The notes: generated by a model not told the origin, from the sequence alone. DNA of 12,397 bases from CAZYXO01 sp964651315 (GCA_964651315.1 CAZYXO010000032.1:1-12397); one strand, 5' to 3'. Counted from the stretch's first letter, positions 1-6,067 are shown. Numbers and translations are program-made.

Positions 1-17
1 AAATTAAATTAGAATTA

Positions 18-47
18 TTGCTCACTTACTTAATAATGTGGTATAAT
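18..47 (+). promoter_or_regulatory. sigma-A type promoter of the 6S-like RNA
   Basis: A -35 box TTGCTC (18-23) and a perfect -10 box TATAAT (42-47) are separated by 18 bp. A TGG directly before the -10 gives an extended -10 element. The predicted start, near 54, coincides with the first paired bases of the RNA below. No coding sequence lies between this promoter and the RNA. Confidence 0.75.
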
Positions 48-53
48 ATAATT

Positions 54-231
54 GCCTAGAAGAATAGTATGAGTTTCATAAATCCGGCTATTTATGATAA
101 CTTGGGAATCTAATTATTACATGGTGTTGAATGCTAGACTACGTGAGTTTTCTGGAATCCTAAAATGTTTTATGTGATGCCCACCTACGCGAAAGCGGGT
201 TATATTTGCTTATACTATCTTTTGGGTTTTT
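54..231 (+). ncRNA. ssrS: 6S RNA (probable), RNA polymerase-binding regulatory RNA
   Basis: 6S RNA mimics an open promoter and sequesters the housekeeping RNA polymerase holoenzyme. The roughly 175-nt transcript folds into the expected rod. Its ends close in a 15-bp stem: 55-70 pairs with 212-226, with only A63 bulged and three G-U pairs. Inside are a short hairpin at 77-96 (CATAAAT / ATTTATG), a long internal arm (TTGGGA pairing with TCCTAA, further in TTACATGGT with ACTACGTGA), and a small 3'-side hairpin capped by GAAA (CGC-GAAA-GCG, about 188-197) in the position of the 3'-side bubble hairpin of known 6S RNAs. Neighbourhood supports the call: as I recall, the Bacillus 6S-1 gene also lies close to the tcdA and rarA homologues. 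The identification rests on size, fold and synteny, not on a covariance-model search. Another structured RNA is possible but less likely. Confidence 0.72.
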
Positions 232-235
232 ATTT
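212..235 (+). terminator. 3' end / weak intrinsic terminator of the 6S-like RNA
   Basis: The 3' strand of the closing stem (212-226) is followed at once by TTTTTATTT (227-235), as at an intrinsic terminator or processing point. No separate promoter is visible between here and the tcdA ribosome binding site at 245-250, so partial readthrough into tcdA is plausible. Confidence 0.45.
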
Positions 236-258
236 ACAATAAAAAAGGAGTTTTTGAA

Positions 259-942
259 ATGTTTGAAAGAAGTTTAAAATTAATTGATATTAATTTATTA
301 AATAAAATAAAAGAAACCAATGTTTTAATCGTTGGTCTTGGTGGAGTAGGTGGTTGTGCTTTAGAAACTCTTGCAAGACTTGGCATTGAAAATTTTATTT
401 TAATTGATAATGATATATTTTCTCTAAGTAATTTAAATAGACAAATTTTATCTAATAAAGAAAATATCGGTAAACTAAAAACTAAGGAAGGTAAAAAGAG
501 AGTTTTACAAATTAATAATGATATAAATTGTGAAATCATAAATGAATTTTTAACAAAAGATAATATAAATACTTTAGATAATTACAAAATAGATTATATT
601 ATTGATGCGTGTGATACCATAACTACTAAAGTAGAATTAATAAAATATTCTCAAGAAAAAAAGATTAAACTGATTACTTGTTTAGGGACAGGTAATAGGT
701 TTAATCCTAGCAAATTGGAAATAACAACATTAAATAAAACTGATTATGATCCAGTTGCCAAAATATTACGTAAACTTTGTAAAGAAAATGAAATGAATTT
801 AAATATTCCTGTAATATGGAGTAGGGAAGTTCCAATAAAAACAGGAGATAGAACACCTGGAAGTTTGGTTTTTGTTCCTAATGCGGCAGGAATTTTATGT
901 GCAAATTATATTTTTAATCAAGTTAAAACAAGTATAAAATAA
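259..942 (+). CDS. tcdA: tRNA threonylcarbamoyladenosine dehydratase TcdA (ThiF/E1-like)
   Basis: TcdA uses ATP to cyclise t6A at position 37 of ANN-decoding tRNAs into ct6A, and works with a cysteine desulfurase system. The 227-residue protein is one ThiF/MoeB/UbA-type Rossmann domain. It has the nucleotide-binding GLGGVGG at residues 26-32, the DND with D50 and D52, NLNRQ at 58-62 (the Arg that contacts ATP), D116 and D119 in a DACD motif, and near the C-terminus SREVP and GSLVFVPNAAG, typical of the TcdA (YgdL/CsdL) branch rather than MoeB or ThiF. It is slightly shorter than the E. coli protein, as is common in Bacillota. AAGGAG at 245-250 lies 8 nt before the ATG. The gene may be read from its own weak signals or by readthrough from the 6S-like RNA. 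It ends directly against rarA on the other strand. Confidence 0.92.
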   Translation: MFERSLKLIDINLLNKIKETNVLIVGLGGVGGCALETLARLGIENFILIDNDIFSLSNLNRQILSNKENIGKLKTKEGKKRVLQINNDINCEIINEFLTKDNINTLDNYKIDYIIDACDTITTKVELIKYSQEKKIKLITCLGTGNRFNPSKLEITTLNKTDYDPVAKILRKLCKENEMNLNIPVIWSREVPIKTGDRTPGSLVFVPNAAGILCANYIFNQVKTSIK

Positions 943-2139
943 TTACTTGTTTTTCATTTCATTATAAAGTTTATTAATATTAACTTCATATTTATTATTT
1001 TTGGGAATATAATATTTTTTCCCTTTTAATTCTTTTGGCATGTATTCTTGTTCTACATAATCATTAGGATAACTATGAGGGTATTTATAGTCGGGACTAC
1101 CATTCTTTATATGTTTTGGAACACTACCACAATTAATAGTAGAAATATCCGTCATAGCAGCATTAATTGCTAAATATGCACTATTACTTTTAGGAGATAA
1201 AGCCATTTCTGTAACAACTACACCTAAGGGAATAACACACTCTGGCATTCCAACTAACTCACTAGCACTTATGGCAGCTTGTAATTTTGGACCCAAACTG
1301 GGATTAGCAAGCCCAATATCTTCATAAACAATCACCGATAATCTTCGATAAATACTATCTAAATCCCCAGCATATAAAAGCCTACTTAAATAATGGAGAG
1401 CAGCATCAACATCACTTCCCCGAATTGATTTTTGTAAAGCACTTAAGGAATCATAATAACCATCTTCATTTTTATCATGAAAAAACACTGGCCGGTCATT
1501 AATACTTTTAACTAAATCAATAGTTACATTTTTATCATTACTAGAATAATAACATATTTCTAATAAATTAATCGCACTTCGATAATCTCCAGCACTAAGA
1601 CCAGCTATATGTTTAAGTGTTTCTTCATCAATTTTTATATCATCTAAATATTTTAAACTCAATCTTAAACCTTTAATAATATCTTCTTCAGTTAAAGATT
1701 TTAATTCAAATATTTGACATCTACTTCTAATAGCAGGATTTATTTTATGATATGGATTACTAGTGGTTAAACCAATTAAAATTATTAAACCATTTTCAAT
1801 ATAAGGTAAAAGCAAATCTTGTTTATCTTTATTCATTCTATGAAGTTCATCAATTATAAGTATCATTGTTCCATACATCTTTGCTTCTTCAATCGCAATA
1901 TCAAAATCTTTTTTATTATTAATTGTAGCATTTAAAAACTTATATTTTATGTTAAGTTCTCCAACAATAGCACTAGCAATACTAGTTTTACCAATACCAG
2001 GTTTACCATACAAAATAAGCGAAAACAATTTATTATTTTTCACTAAATTAGTAAGTACTTTACCTTCACCAATTAAATGAGTTTGACCAATAACTTCATC
2101 TAATTTTTTCGGCCTTAATTTATCTGCTAAAATTTCCAT
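943..2139 (-). CDS. rarA: replication-associated recombination protein A (RarA/MgsA, clamp-loader-like AAA+ ATPase)
   Basis: RarA is a tetrameric AAA+ ATPase related to clamp loaders and to eukaryotic WRNIP1. It acts at stalled replication forks. The 398-residue protein shows Walker A GKPGIGKT at 45-52, Walker B IIDELH at 95-100, sensor 1 TTSNP at 125-129 and the arginine-finger region RSRC at 138-141. After these come the lid and the family-specific C-terminal oligomerisation domain, with the recognisable stretches SIRGSDVDAALHYLSRLL, EDIGLANP and a C-terminal PHSYPNDYVEQEYMP. Length is normal to slightly short. The start is ATG with AGGA upstream in a short leader. A likely promoter is TGC-TATAAT at 2170-2162 (extended -10). 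The stop codon begins at the base after the last base of convergent tcdA. Proximity to tcdA and the 6S-like RNA matches the usual Bacillota neighbourhood. Confidence 0.95.
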   Translation of the reverse strand: MEILADKLRPKKLDEVIGQTHLIGEGKVLTNLVKNNKLFSLILYGKPGIGKTSIASAIVGELNIKYKFLNATINNKKDFDIAIEEAKMYGTMILIIDELHRMNKDKQDLLLPYIENGLIILIGLTTSNPYHKINPAIRSRCQIFELKSLTEEDIIKGLRLSLKYLDDIKIDEETLKHIAGLSAGDYRSAINLLEICYYSSNDKNVTIDLVKSINDRPVFFHDKNEDGYYDSLSALQKSIRGSDVDAALHYLSRLLYAGDLDSIYRRLSVIVYEDIGLANPSLGPKLQAAISASELVGMPECVIPLGVVVTEMALSPKSNSAYLAINAAMTDISTINCGSVPKHIKNGSPDYKYPHSYPNDYVEQEYMPKELKGKKYYIPKNNKYEVNINKLYNEMKNK

Positions 2140-2151
2140 AATATTCCTGCC

Positions 2152-2181
2152 TTTACTATTTATTATAGCATGTGTTAAAAT
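2152..2181 (+). promoter_or_regulatory. promoter of the Xer recombinase gene
   Basis: TTTACT (2152-2157) and TAAAAT (2176-2181) are 18 bp apart, with TGT just before the -10 (extended -10). The predicted start near 2188 gives a leader that begins at the Shine-Dalgarno sequence. The element overlaps the rarA promoter on the opposite strand. Confidence 0.5.
2162..2170 (-). promoter_or_regulatory. extended -10 promoter element of rarA
   Basis: Reading leftwards, TGC-TATAAT occupies 2170-2162, a textbook extended -10. The -35 region is weak (TTTAAT-like), as extended -10 promoters tolerate. The predicted start is near 2155, giving a leader of about 15 nt before the rarA ATG. Confidence 0.55.
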
Positions 2182-2201
2182 TAAATTAAAGGGTGATTAC
2201 A

Positions 2202-3116
2202 TTGATAACTGAAAATGAAAACAAGGAAATTGTAAATAAATATTATAATTCATACAATAAAAATTTAGTTAATGATTTTACTAGTTATATGATCAATATA
2301 AAAAAACAATCAGAAAATACTAGTAGTTCTTATGATTACAATTTACAAAAATTAGCAATTGTTACAAAAAAAGATTTAGACAAAATGACCGAAAAAGATA
2401 TCAAAGAGTTTTTATATAAAGTAAATACTGAATTAAGAACAAAAGCTCATTATTTAACTGTTTTTCGCACATTTTATAACTATTTAATATTTATTGAAAA
2501 AATAAAAGATAATCCTTGTGCTAATATAAAAGCACCAAAACTAGCAAAAAAACTACCAGATTATTTAAGTGTTAATGATGTTGATAAATTGCTTGATATA
2601 AAAGTGGTTAATGCTTATACAAGTAGAAATAAAACTATGTTAGAATTATTATATGCAACTGGTTTAAGAATATCTGAACTAATTAATTTAAAAGATGCTA
2701 ATATTGATTTTTATGAAGATTATGTAAGAATAATAGGGAAGGGTGGTAAAGAAAGAATTATCCCGTTTAATGATGAAGCAAAAAAATATATAGAAGAATA
2801 TAAAAACAATTATCGTAGTACATTACTGCACGGGAAAAATAATGATTATTTATTTTTAAATAAAAGTGGTAATAAAATATCTAGGCAATCTTTCTTCAAA
2901 ATTATTAAAAAAGAATGCTTAATTAAAGGCATAAAAAAAGATGTATCACCACACACATTAAGACATTCATTTGCTACTCACTTACTTCATAATGGAGCTG
3001 ATATAAGAATTATTCAAGAATTACTTGGACATACTAATTTAACTACAACAGAAATATATACGCATATAGATAACGAAAAGTTAAAAACTGAATATGAAAA
3101 TCATCCTAGATATTAA
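2202..3116 (+). CDS. Xer-family tyrosine recombinase (XerC/XerD type)
   Basis: This is a site-specific tyrosine recombinase of chromosome dimer resolution type. It has an N-terminal SAM-like core-binding domain (about residues 25-115) and a C-terminal catalytic domain. All catalytic residues are present (counting from the upstream GTG at 2193): R159 in ATGLRISEL, K183 in GKGGKER, H254 and R257 in PHTLRHSFATHLL, H280 in LLGH, and nucleophile Y289 in TTEIYTH. The ending resembles the HPRA tail of cellular XerC/XerD, so it is a housekeeping recombinase rather than a phage integrase. XerC and XerD cannot be told apart here. Start choice: the open frame extends to GTG at 2193, but AAAGGGTGA (2188-2196) is a good Shine-Dalgarno placed correctly for TTG at 2202, and the GTG lies inside it. 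TTG is therefore preferred (304 residues). Confidence 0.9.
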   Translation: MITENENKEIVNKYYNSYNKNLVNDFTSYMINIKKQSENTSSSYDYNLQKLAIVTKKDLDKMTEKDIKEFLYKVNTELRTKAHYLTVFRTFYNYLIFIEKIKDNPCANIKAPKLAKKLPDYLSVNDVDKLLDIKVVNAYTSRNKTMLELLYATGLRISELINLKDANIDFYEDYVRIIGKGGKERIIPFNDEAKKYIEEYKNNYRSTLLHGKNNDYLFLNKSGNKISRQSFFKIIKKECLIKGIKKDVSPHTLRHSFATHLLHNGADIRIIQELLGHTNLTTTEIYTHIDNEKLKTEYENHPRY

Positions 3117-3155
3117 ATAAACTCAAGATATAATCCATCTTGAGTTTATTATTTT
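3116..3155. terminator. bidirectional intrinsic terminator between the recombinase and the N/S/R-rich small gene
   Basis: A perfect 14-bp stem joins 3116-3129 (AATAAACTCAAGAT) to 3137-3150 (ATCTTGAGTTTATT) around a 7-nt loop. It starts at the last base of the recombinase stop codon. On the plus strand it is followed by ATTTTT (3151-3156). On the minus strand, A/T-rich sequence after the stem could let it also end the small gene transcript, whose stop codon is about 14 bp away. Confidence 0.85.
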
Positions 3156-3163
3156 TAGGATTC

Positions 3164-3316
3164 TTAGTTGTTACTATTGCTACGAGCACTATTTGATCTA
3201 GAACTATTACTTCTAGCAGAGTTTCTAGAACTATTACTATTGTTGTTATTACTTCTAGAATTGTTACTATTGTTGTTGCTACGAGCACTATTACTATTAT
3301 TGTTATTTCTACTCAT
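3164..3316 (-). CDS. 50-residue low-complexity protein made only of Asn, Ser, Arg and Ala
   Basis: I do not recognise this gene. The frame runs from ATG (3316-3314) to TAA (3166-3164) and encodes 50 residues: 21 Asn, 18 Ser, 7 Arg, 3 Ala and the initiator Met. There are no acidic, aromatic or other hydrophobic residues; predicted charge is about +7 and the protein is probably disordered. The unit NSARSN occurs three times (residues 9-14, 32-37, 42-47), with related SSR units between. Translation is well supported: a perfect AGGAGG (3331-3326) sits 9 nt before the ATG, a TATAAT lies further upstream, and a strong hairpin follows the stop. Several synonymous codons are used for each amino acid, which argues for selection on the protein rather than a DNA microsatellite. 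A nucleic-acid-binding or condensing role is only a guess from composition. Confidence 0.72.
   Translation of the reverse strand: MSRNNNNSNSARSNNNSNNSRSNNNNSNSSRNSARSNSSRSNSARSNSNN
3179..3292. repeat. internal direct repeat in the N/S/R-rich gene
   Basis: The 15-mer GCTACGAGCACTATT occurs exactly at 3179-3193 and 3278-3292, and shorter ACTATTACT / CTTCTAGAA units recur between the copies. The repeats keep the codon phase (NSARS), so the gene probably grew by in-frame duplication. Confidence 0.7.
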
Positions 3317-3348
3317 TATATTTTACCTCCTAGAATTATTATGAACCA

Positions 3349-3354
3349 ATTATA
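3349..3354 (-). promoter_or_regulatory. candidate -10 box for the N/S/R-rich small gene
   Basis: TATAAT reads leftwards at 3354-3349, about 33 bp before the ATG, so the leader would be about 25 nt and include the AGGAGG. No convincing -35 is seen at 17-18 bp, so this is tentative. Confidence 0.35.
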
Positions 3355-3465
3355 TTTAATAATGCATATTTAATAGAAAAAAGAATACCAATTATTGTTA
3401 AAATAAAGTGGGGGAGTTAGTTTCTATTTTTGATAATTTATACATATTATTAAATGTGATTTAAT

Positions 3466-4215
3466 ATGAAAATAATATTGCCATTAGTTATATCATCAAT
3501 TGCTGGTTTTTCAACTATGATTGGTGCTTTATTTATCTTTTTTAAGATTAGCAAAGAAAATATAAATAAATTTATCGCCTTTTGTTTAGCTTTTTCTCTA
3601 ACTATTATGATTGGAATAAGCATAACTGATTTAATACCACATTCTTTTTATAGTTTAACATCAGATTTTTCTTTATTTTCTTCTATTATAGTATCCCTTA
3701 TTGCATTTTTAATTGGTTTTTTTCTTATTAAATTGATATGTATTTTTATTAACAAGACAAGTAATATTGATTTATATAAATTAGGTGTTTTGAATATGCT
3801 TGTATTACTTTTACATAATTTACCAGAAGGTATTGCAACATTCATTAGTTCTTATAATGATTTAGGTATGGGTATTAAATTAGGTATCTCAATAATGCTC
3901 CATAATATACCAGAGGGAATAAGTATTGCTGTTCCTATATATTATGGGACTAAAAGTAAGAAAAAAGCCCTTTTAATGACCTTTTTATCTGGGTTTGCAG
4001 AACCAATAGGGGGTTTAATTGCTTTCTTACTTTTAAGAAACATCATATCAGATGTATTAATAAATGTAATTTTATTAATAGTTGCAGGAATTATGATAAC
4101 ATTATCAATTGAAGAAATTTTACCAAAGTCATTATCTTATAAAGAAAATAAATTAATATCTTACGGAGTAGGGGTAGGTATTATTTTAATAATTATATCG
4201 AGTATCTTTTTTTAA
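3466..4215 (+). CDS. zupT: ZIP-family divalent metal transporter (ZupT-like)
   Basis: This is a polytopic inner-membrane protein of the ZIP family, which imports zinc and often iron or manganese into the cytoplasm. The 249 residues form about eight hydrophobic segments. The two metal-binding helices carry the diagnostic motifs HNLPEG (117-122) and HNIPEG (146-151). AEPIGG (178-183) follows in the next helix, and the ITDLIPHS and SIEEILPKS stretches are also typical. Length matches bacterial ZupT (about 250-270). The His-rich cytoplasmic loop found in some members is absent. The ATG at 3466 has no AGGAGG; GTGAT at 3456-3460 can pair with the extreme 3' tail of 16S rRNA at correct spacing, so initiation may be modest. 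Metal specificity cannot be read from sequence. No clear promoter or known metal riboswitch was seen in the 150-bp leader. Confidence 0.9.
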   Translation: MKIILPLVISSIAGFSTMIGALFIFFKISKENINKFIAFCLAFSLTIMIGISITDLIPHSFYSLTSDFSLFSSIIVSLIAFLIGFFLIKLICIFINKTSNIDLYKLGVLNMLVLLLHNLPEGIATFISSYNDLGMGIKLGISIMLHNIPEGISIAVPIYYGTKSKKKALLMTFLSGFAEPIGGLIAFLLLRNIISDVLINVILLIVAGIMITLSIEEILPKSLSYKENKLISYGVGVGIILIIISSIFF

Positions 4216-4394
4216 ATTTATACAAGTTAACATAATAACGGTTATACGAAGTAGAATAAATAGTTAAAAATAATATATTTTTATACTTAAAAACCCCTAC
4301 TTCTTATTTAATTAATTAATTTAAATGATTTGAGTAAGACTTTTATCCATCTTTTTATTCTTCGATCGATTAGAATTAACTTAAAAAAGAAACA
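4216..4394. other. convergent intergenic region with stem-loops, no gene seen
   Basis: This 179-bp AT-rich stretch separates convergent zupT and the Cys-rich membrane protein gene. It contains ATAAC-G-GTTAT at 4235-4245 (a short palindrome), an inverted pair GAAGTAG (4248-4254) / CTACTTC (4297-4303) enclosing a tighter stem-loop, and TTAATTAA runs. No open frame with a ribosome binding site was found. Confidence 0.5.
4262..4287. terminator. possible bidirectional terminator hairpin
   Basis: AGTTAAAAATA (4262-4272) pairs with TATTTTTA-ACT (4276-4287, one bulged T) around a 3-nt loop. It lies between two converging genes, where a shared terminator is expected. There is little G/C in the stem and no long T-run directly after it, so efficiency is doubtful. 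Confidence 0.4.
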
Positions 4395-5207
4395 TTATTT
4401 GCTTCCTTTATCATATTCAATTGGTTTTGAATTAAGCCAGTAATATGTATCATTTATCTTTTTAAATGTATGTTTATATAGCGTCCCACAAGATTCTAAT
4501 ATTTCATTAGTTATAATATTATCATCATTTTTAATTTCACATTCAATGGAATCTGATTTTGTATATGATTTATAATATGTGTTATCTACAACTCTCAAGA
4601 AATAATCTTCGATAACTAATTCATTTCCTTTTGTATATGCACTTTCAATTAATCGATAAACATCACTAATATTTGTAGAGTAGGTAATTACCTTCTCTTC
4701 CCCTAGCCCACAAAAATAATTTTTTTCTTCATAAATGCATTTATAATCTGTATCATATTTAAAAGTTATATAATTATCAATCTTTTTATTGTAAATATTT
4801 TGGTACATTTTACCTATTTTATCTGCACTAAACTTTGTAATAGTACAATTATTACTTTTTTCATCATCTATCTTAAACCTAATATTTTCGTTAAATTCAC
4901 AATATTCTTGTTTTTTAACTTTTTCTAATGATTCTTTAACAAATTCTGTTTTGTCTAATAAGCGATATGTATTACATAATTTATTTTCGATACTTATATC
5001 GTTTTCAGTAACAATTTTATCACTATATGTAAGTAAACCACCACACATATTTATGTTTGTATCACCTAAATAAGCATATAAATCTTGAACATATTTTTGA
5101 TTAGCATCAATTGGTTTCTTTCGATTTACTATTACTATACTAAATATAATAATAAATATAACTAGTATAAATAGAAGTATTTTATTATTTGTAATAAATT
5201 TTTTCAT
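4395..5207 (-). CDS. membrane-anchored extracytoplasmic protein with eight cysteines, function unknown
   Basis: I do not recognise a family. The protein has a short basic N-terminus (KKF, NNK), one strong hydrophobic segment at about residues 11-28, then RKK and a long polar domain of about 235 residues. This suggests an N-in, C-out single-pass membrane anchor. No lipobox cysteine follows the segment. The outer domain holds eight cysteines (near 56, 79, 104, 122, 158, 167, 224, 241; numbering from the TTG one codon upstream), an even number compatible with four disulfides. It is rich in Tyr, Asn and Asp, with no repeat or enzyme motif seen. Start: ATG at 5207 is preferred; AGG at 5218-5216 lies 8 nt away and overlaps the stop codon of the upstream regulator gene, so translation is probably coupled. 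A TTG at 5210 is the alternative. Confidence 0.78.
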   Translation of the reverse strand: MKKFITNNKILLFILVIFIIIFSIVIVNRKKPIDANQKYVQDLYAYLGDTNINMCGGLLTYSDKIVTENDISIENKLCNTYRLLDKTEFVKESLEKVKKQEYCEFNENIRFKIDDEKSNNCTITKFSADKIGKMYQNIYNKKIDNYITFKYDTDYKCIYEEKNYFCGLGEEKVITYSTNISDVYRLIESAYTKGNELVIEDYFLRVVDNTYYKSYTKSDSIECEIKNDDNIITNEILESCGTLYKHTFKKINDTYYWLNSKPIEYDKGSK

Positions 5208-5216
5208 CAAATATAC

Positions 5217-5993
5217 CTATACTTTTCTTGATTGAATTTCGGCAATTTTTTCGAATACTTCAGCAGCATTTCCAGAGTTTATTTCTGTGTAACCAAGTTC
5301 TTTTAATGCTTGAACTCTCACAGTATTAAGTTGTTGTGTTCTTGTTAATTTTTCTTCATTTCTTTCTTCAATTTCTTGAACAAACCTACGATGACTATCA
5401 GCTAATTTGCTTTTTGATGCTCCTCCATTGGTATAAAGGGTTAAAGCAGTATATAAAATACCTTCGAATATAAATTGTTTTTCTTCATCATATTTAAATT
5501 CATTAGGCTCAGTAAATCCAGTTATTTTTGATATATAACCTAAAATATATTTAATTTCTGGAACATTATCAATTGATTGAAGCATATGTTGTAAATAATG
5601 AACTGTCGTTAAATTCTCTTTCTTTTTATCATCATCTAATAATTTTTCTTTAATTAAATATGTGATATCTGCAATTAAATTTTGTTCATCTTTATTTAAT
5701 CCTTTTAAATCAAAATAATTGTCATAATCATTTGTTGATTTTAAACTTTTATTTAATTTTGCATCTATGCTCATTATATAATCTGTTGTAAATTTAATAT
5801 TTTTAATAGTTTCTTCATCACTGTTATCAATATTTAATAATTTTAATAAAAGCATTTTCTTCTCTTTAGGCCATTTATTTAAATCTTCTAATTCTAAATA
5901 ATTGTAGACCATTTGTCTTGATACTCCTAAATATTTTGCTAATTTTACTTTCGAAATCCCTAATTCTGATAATAATTCATTTAATCTTGTCAT
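5217..5993 (-). CDS. helix-turn-helix DNA-binding regulator with an unknown C-terminal domain
   Basis: The 258-residue protein starts with a helix-turn-helix domain: SKVKLAKYLGVSRQMVYNYL at residues 14-33 has the expected A-x3-G-V-S-x4-V pattern of Cro/XRE-like or resolvase-type HTHs. The remaining 200 residues are mostly helical and charged, with a possible coiled coil at about 205-235 (EEIEERNEEKL-type stretch), and match no family I can name. It is the first gene of a two-gene operon with the membrane-anchored protein downstream. Its stop codon supplies part of the next gene's ribosome binding site. AAGGAG at 6010-6005 lies 11 nt before the ATG. A consensus promoter overlapped by a 28-bp palindrome precedes it, so it probably represses (or tunes) its own transcription. 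Inducer and other targets are unknown. Confidence 0.82.
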   Translation of the reverse strand: MTRLNELLSELGISKVKLAKYLGVSRQMVYNYLELEDLNKWPKEKKMLLLKLLNIDNSDEETIKNIKFTTDYIMSIDAKLNKSLKSTNDYDNYFDLKGLNKDEQNLIADITYLIKEKLLDDDKKKENLTTVHYLQHMLQSIDNVPEIKYILGYISKITGFTEPNEFKYDEEKQFIFEGILYTALTLYTNGGASKSKLADSHRRFVQEIEERNEEKLTRTQQLNTVRVQALKELGYTEINSGNAAEVFEKIAEIQSRKV

Positions 5994-6023
5994 AATTTCT
6001 TTTACTCCTTAATTTACATACTT

Positions 6024-6053
6024 ATTATAATTTACTTAACAAATAATTGTCAA
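6024..6053 (-). promoter_or_regulatory. consensus sigma-A promoter of the HTH/membrane-protein operon
   Basis: Reading leftwards, a perfect TTGACA (6053-6048) and a perfect TATAAT (6029-6024) are 18 bp apart. This is the best promoter in the window. It lies in the 74-bp gap after topA, so the operon has its own strong start, which would suit a repressed promoter. Confidence 0.85.
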
Positions 6054-6058
6054 GTAAA
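6031..6058. promoter_or_regulatory. 28-bp palindromic operator over the -35/spacer of the HTH gene promoter
   Basis: Two 12-bp half-sites, TTTACTTAACAA (6031-6042) and TTGTCAAGTAAA (6047-6058), are inverted around a 4-bp centre and differ at only one position. The palindrome covers the whole -35 box and most of the spacer, where a bound dimer would block polymerase. The adjacent HTH protein is the obvious candidate ligand. In topA mRNA the same bases could form a 12-bp hairpin (the mismatch becomes a G-U pair), but no T-run follows on the minus strand. Confidence 0.75.
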
Positions 6059-6067
6059 TGTCATGTT

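Noticed and set aside
234..539. Minus-strand frame of 101 residues opposite tcdA and the end of the 6S-like RNA
   Set aside because: It is antisense to a well-recognised tcdA and has no ribosome binding site or family match.
2202..3116. Recombinase as a phage or integron integrase marking a mobile element
   Set aside because: It has cellular Xer features and a XerC/XerD-like tail. No attachment repeats, other phage genes or tRNA gene lie nearby.
3106..3288. Minus-strand frame of 60 residues with a hydrophobic, Val/Ile/Thr-rich product
   Set aside because: It is the alternative reading of the ACTATT-type repeats of the N/S/R-rich gene. It lacks a ribosome binding site and crosses the terminator hairpin, while the overlapping frame at 3164-3316 has AGGAGG.
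3156..3316. CRISPR-like or microsatellite array
   Set aside because: Repeat units are irregular, keep codon phase, and lack uniform spacers; the coding explanation accounts for them.
3408..3464. Possible 18-residue leader peptide starting at GTG 3408 and ending one base before the zupT ATG
   Set aside because: No Shine-Dalgarno precedes the GTG and the peptide has no recognisable attenuator features; the fit is probably chance.
6031..6058. Palindrome read only as a topA terminator
   Set aside because: The stem is long enough but no T-run follows on the minus strand, and it coincides exactly with a consensus -35 and spacer; operator is the better reading.
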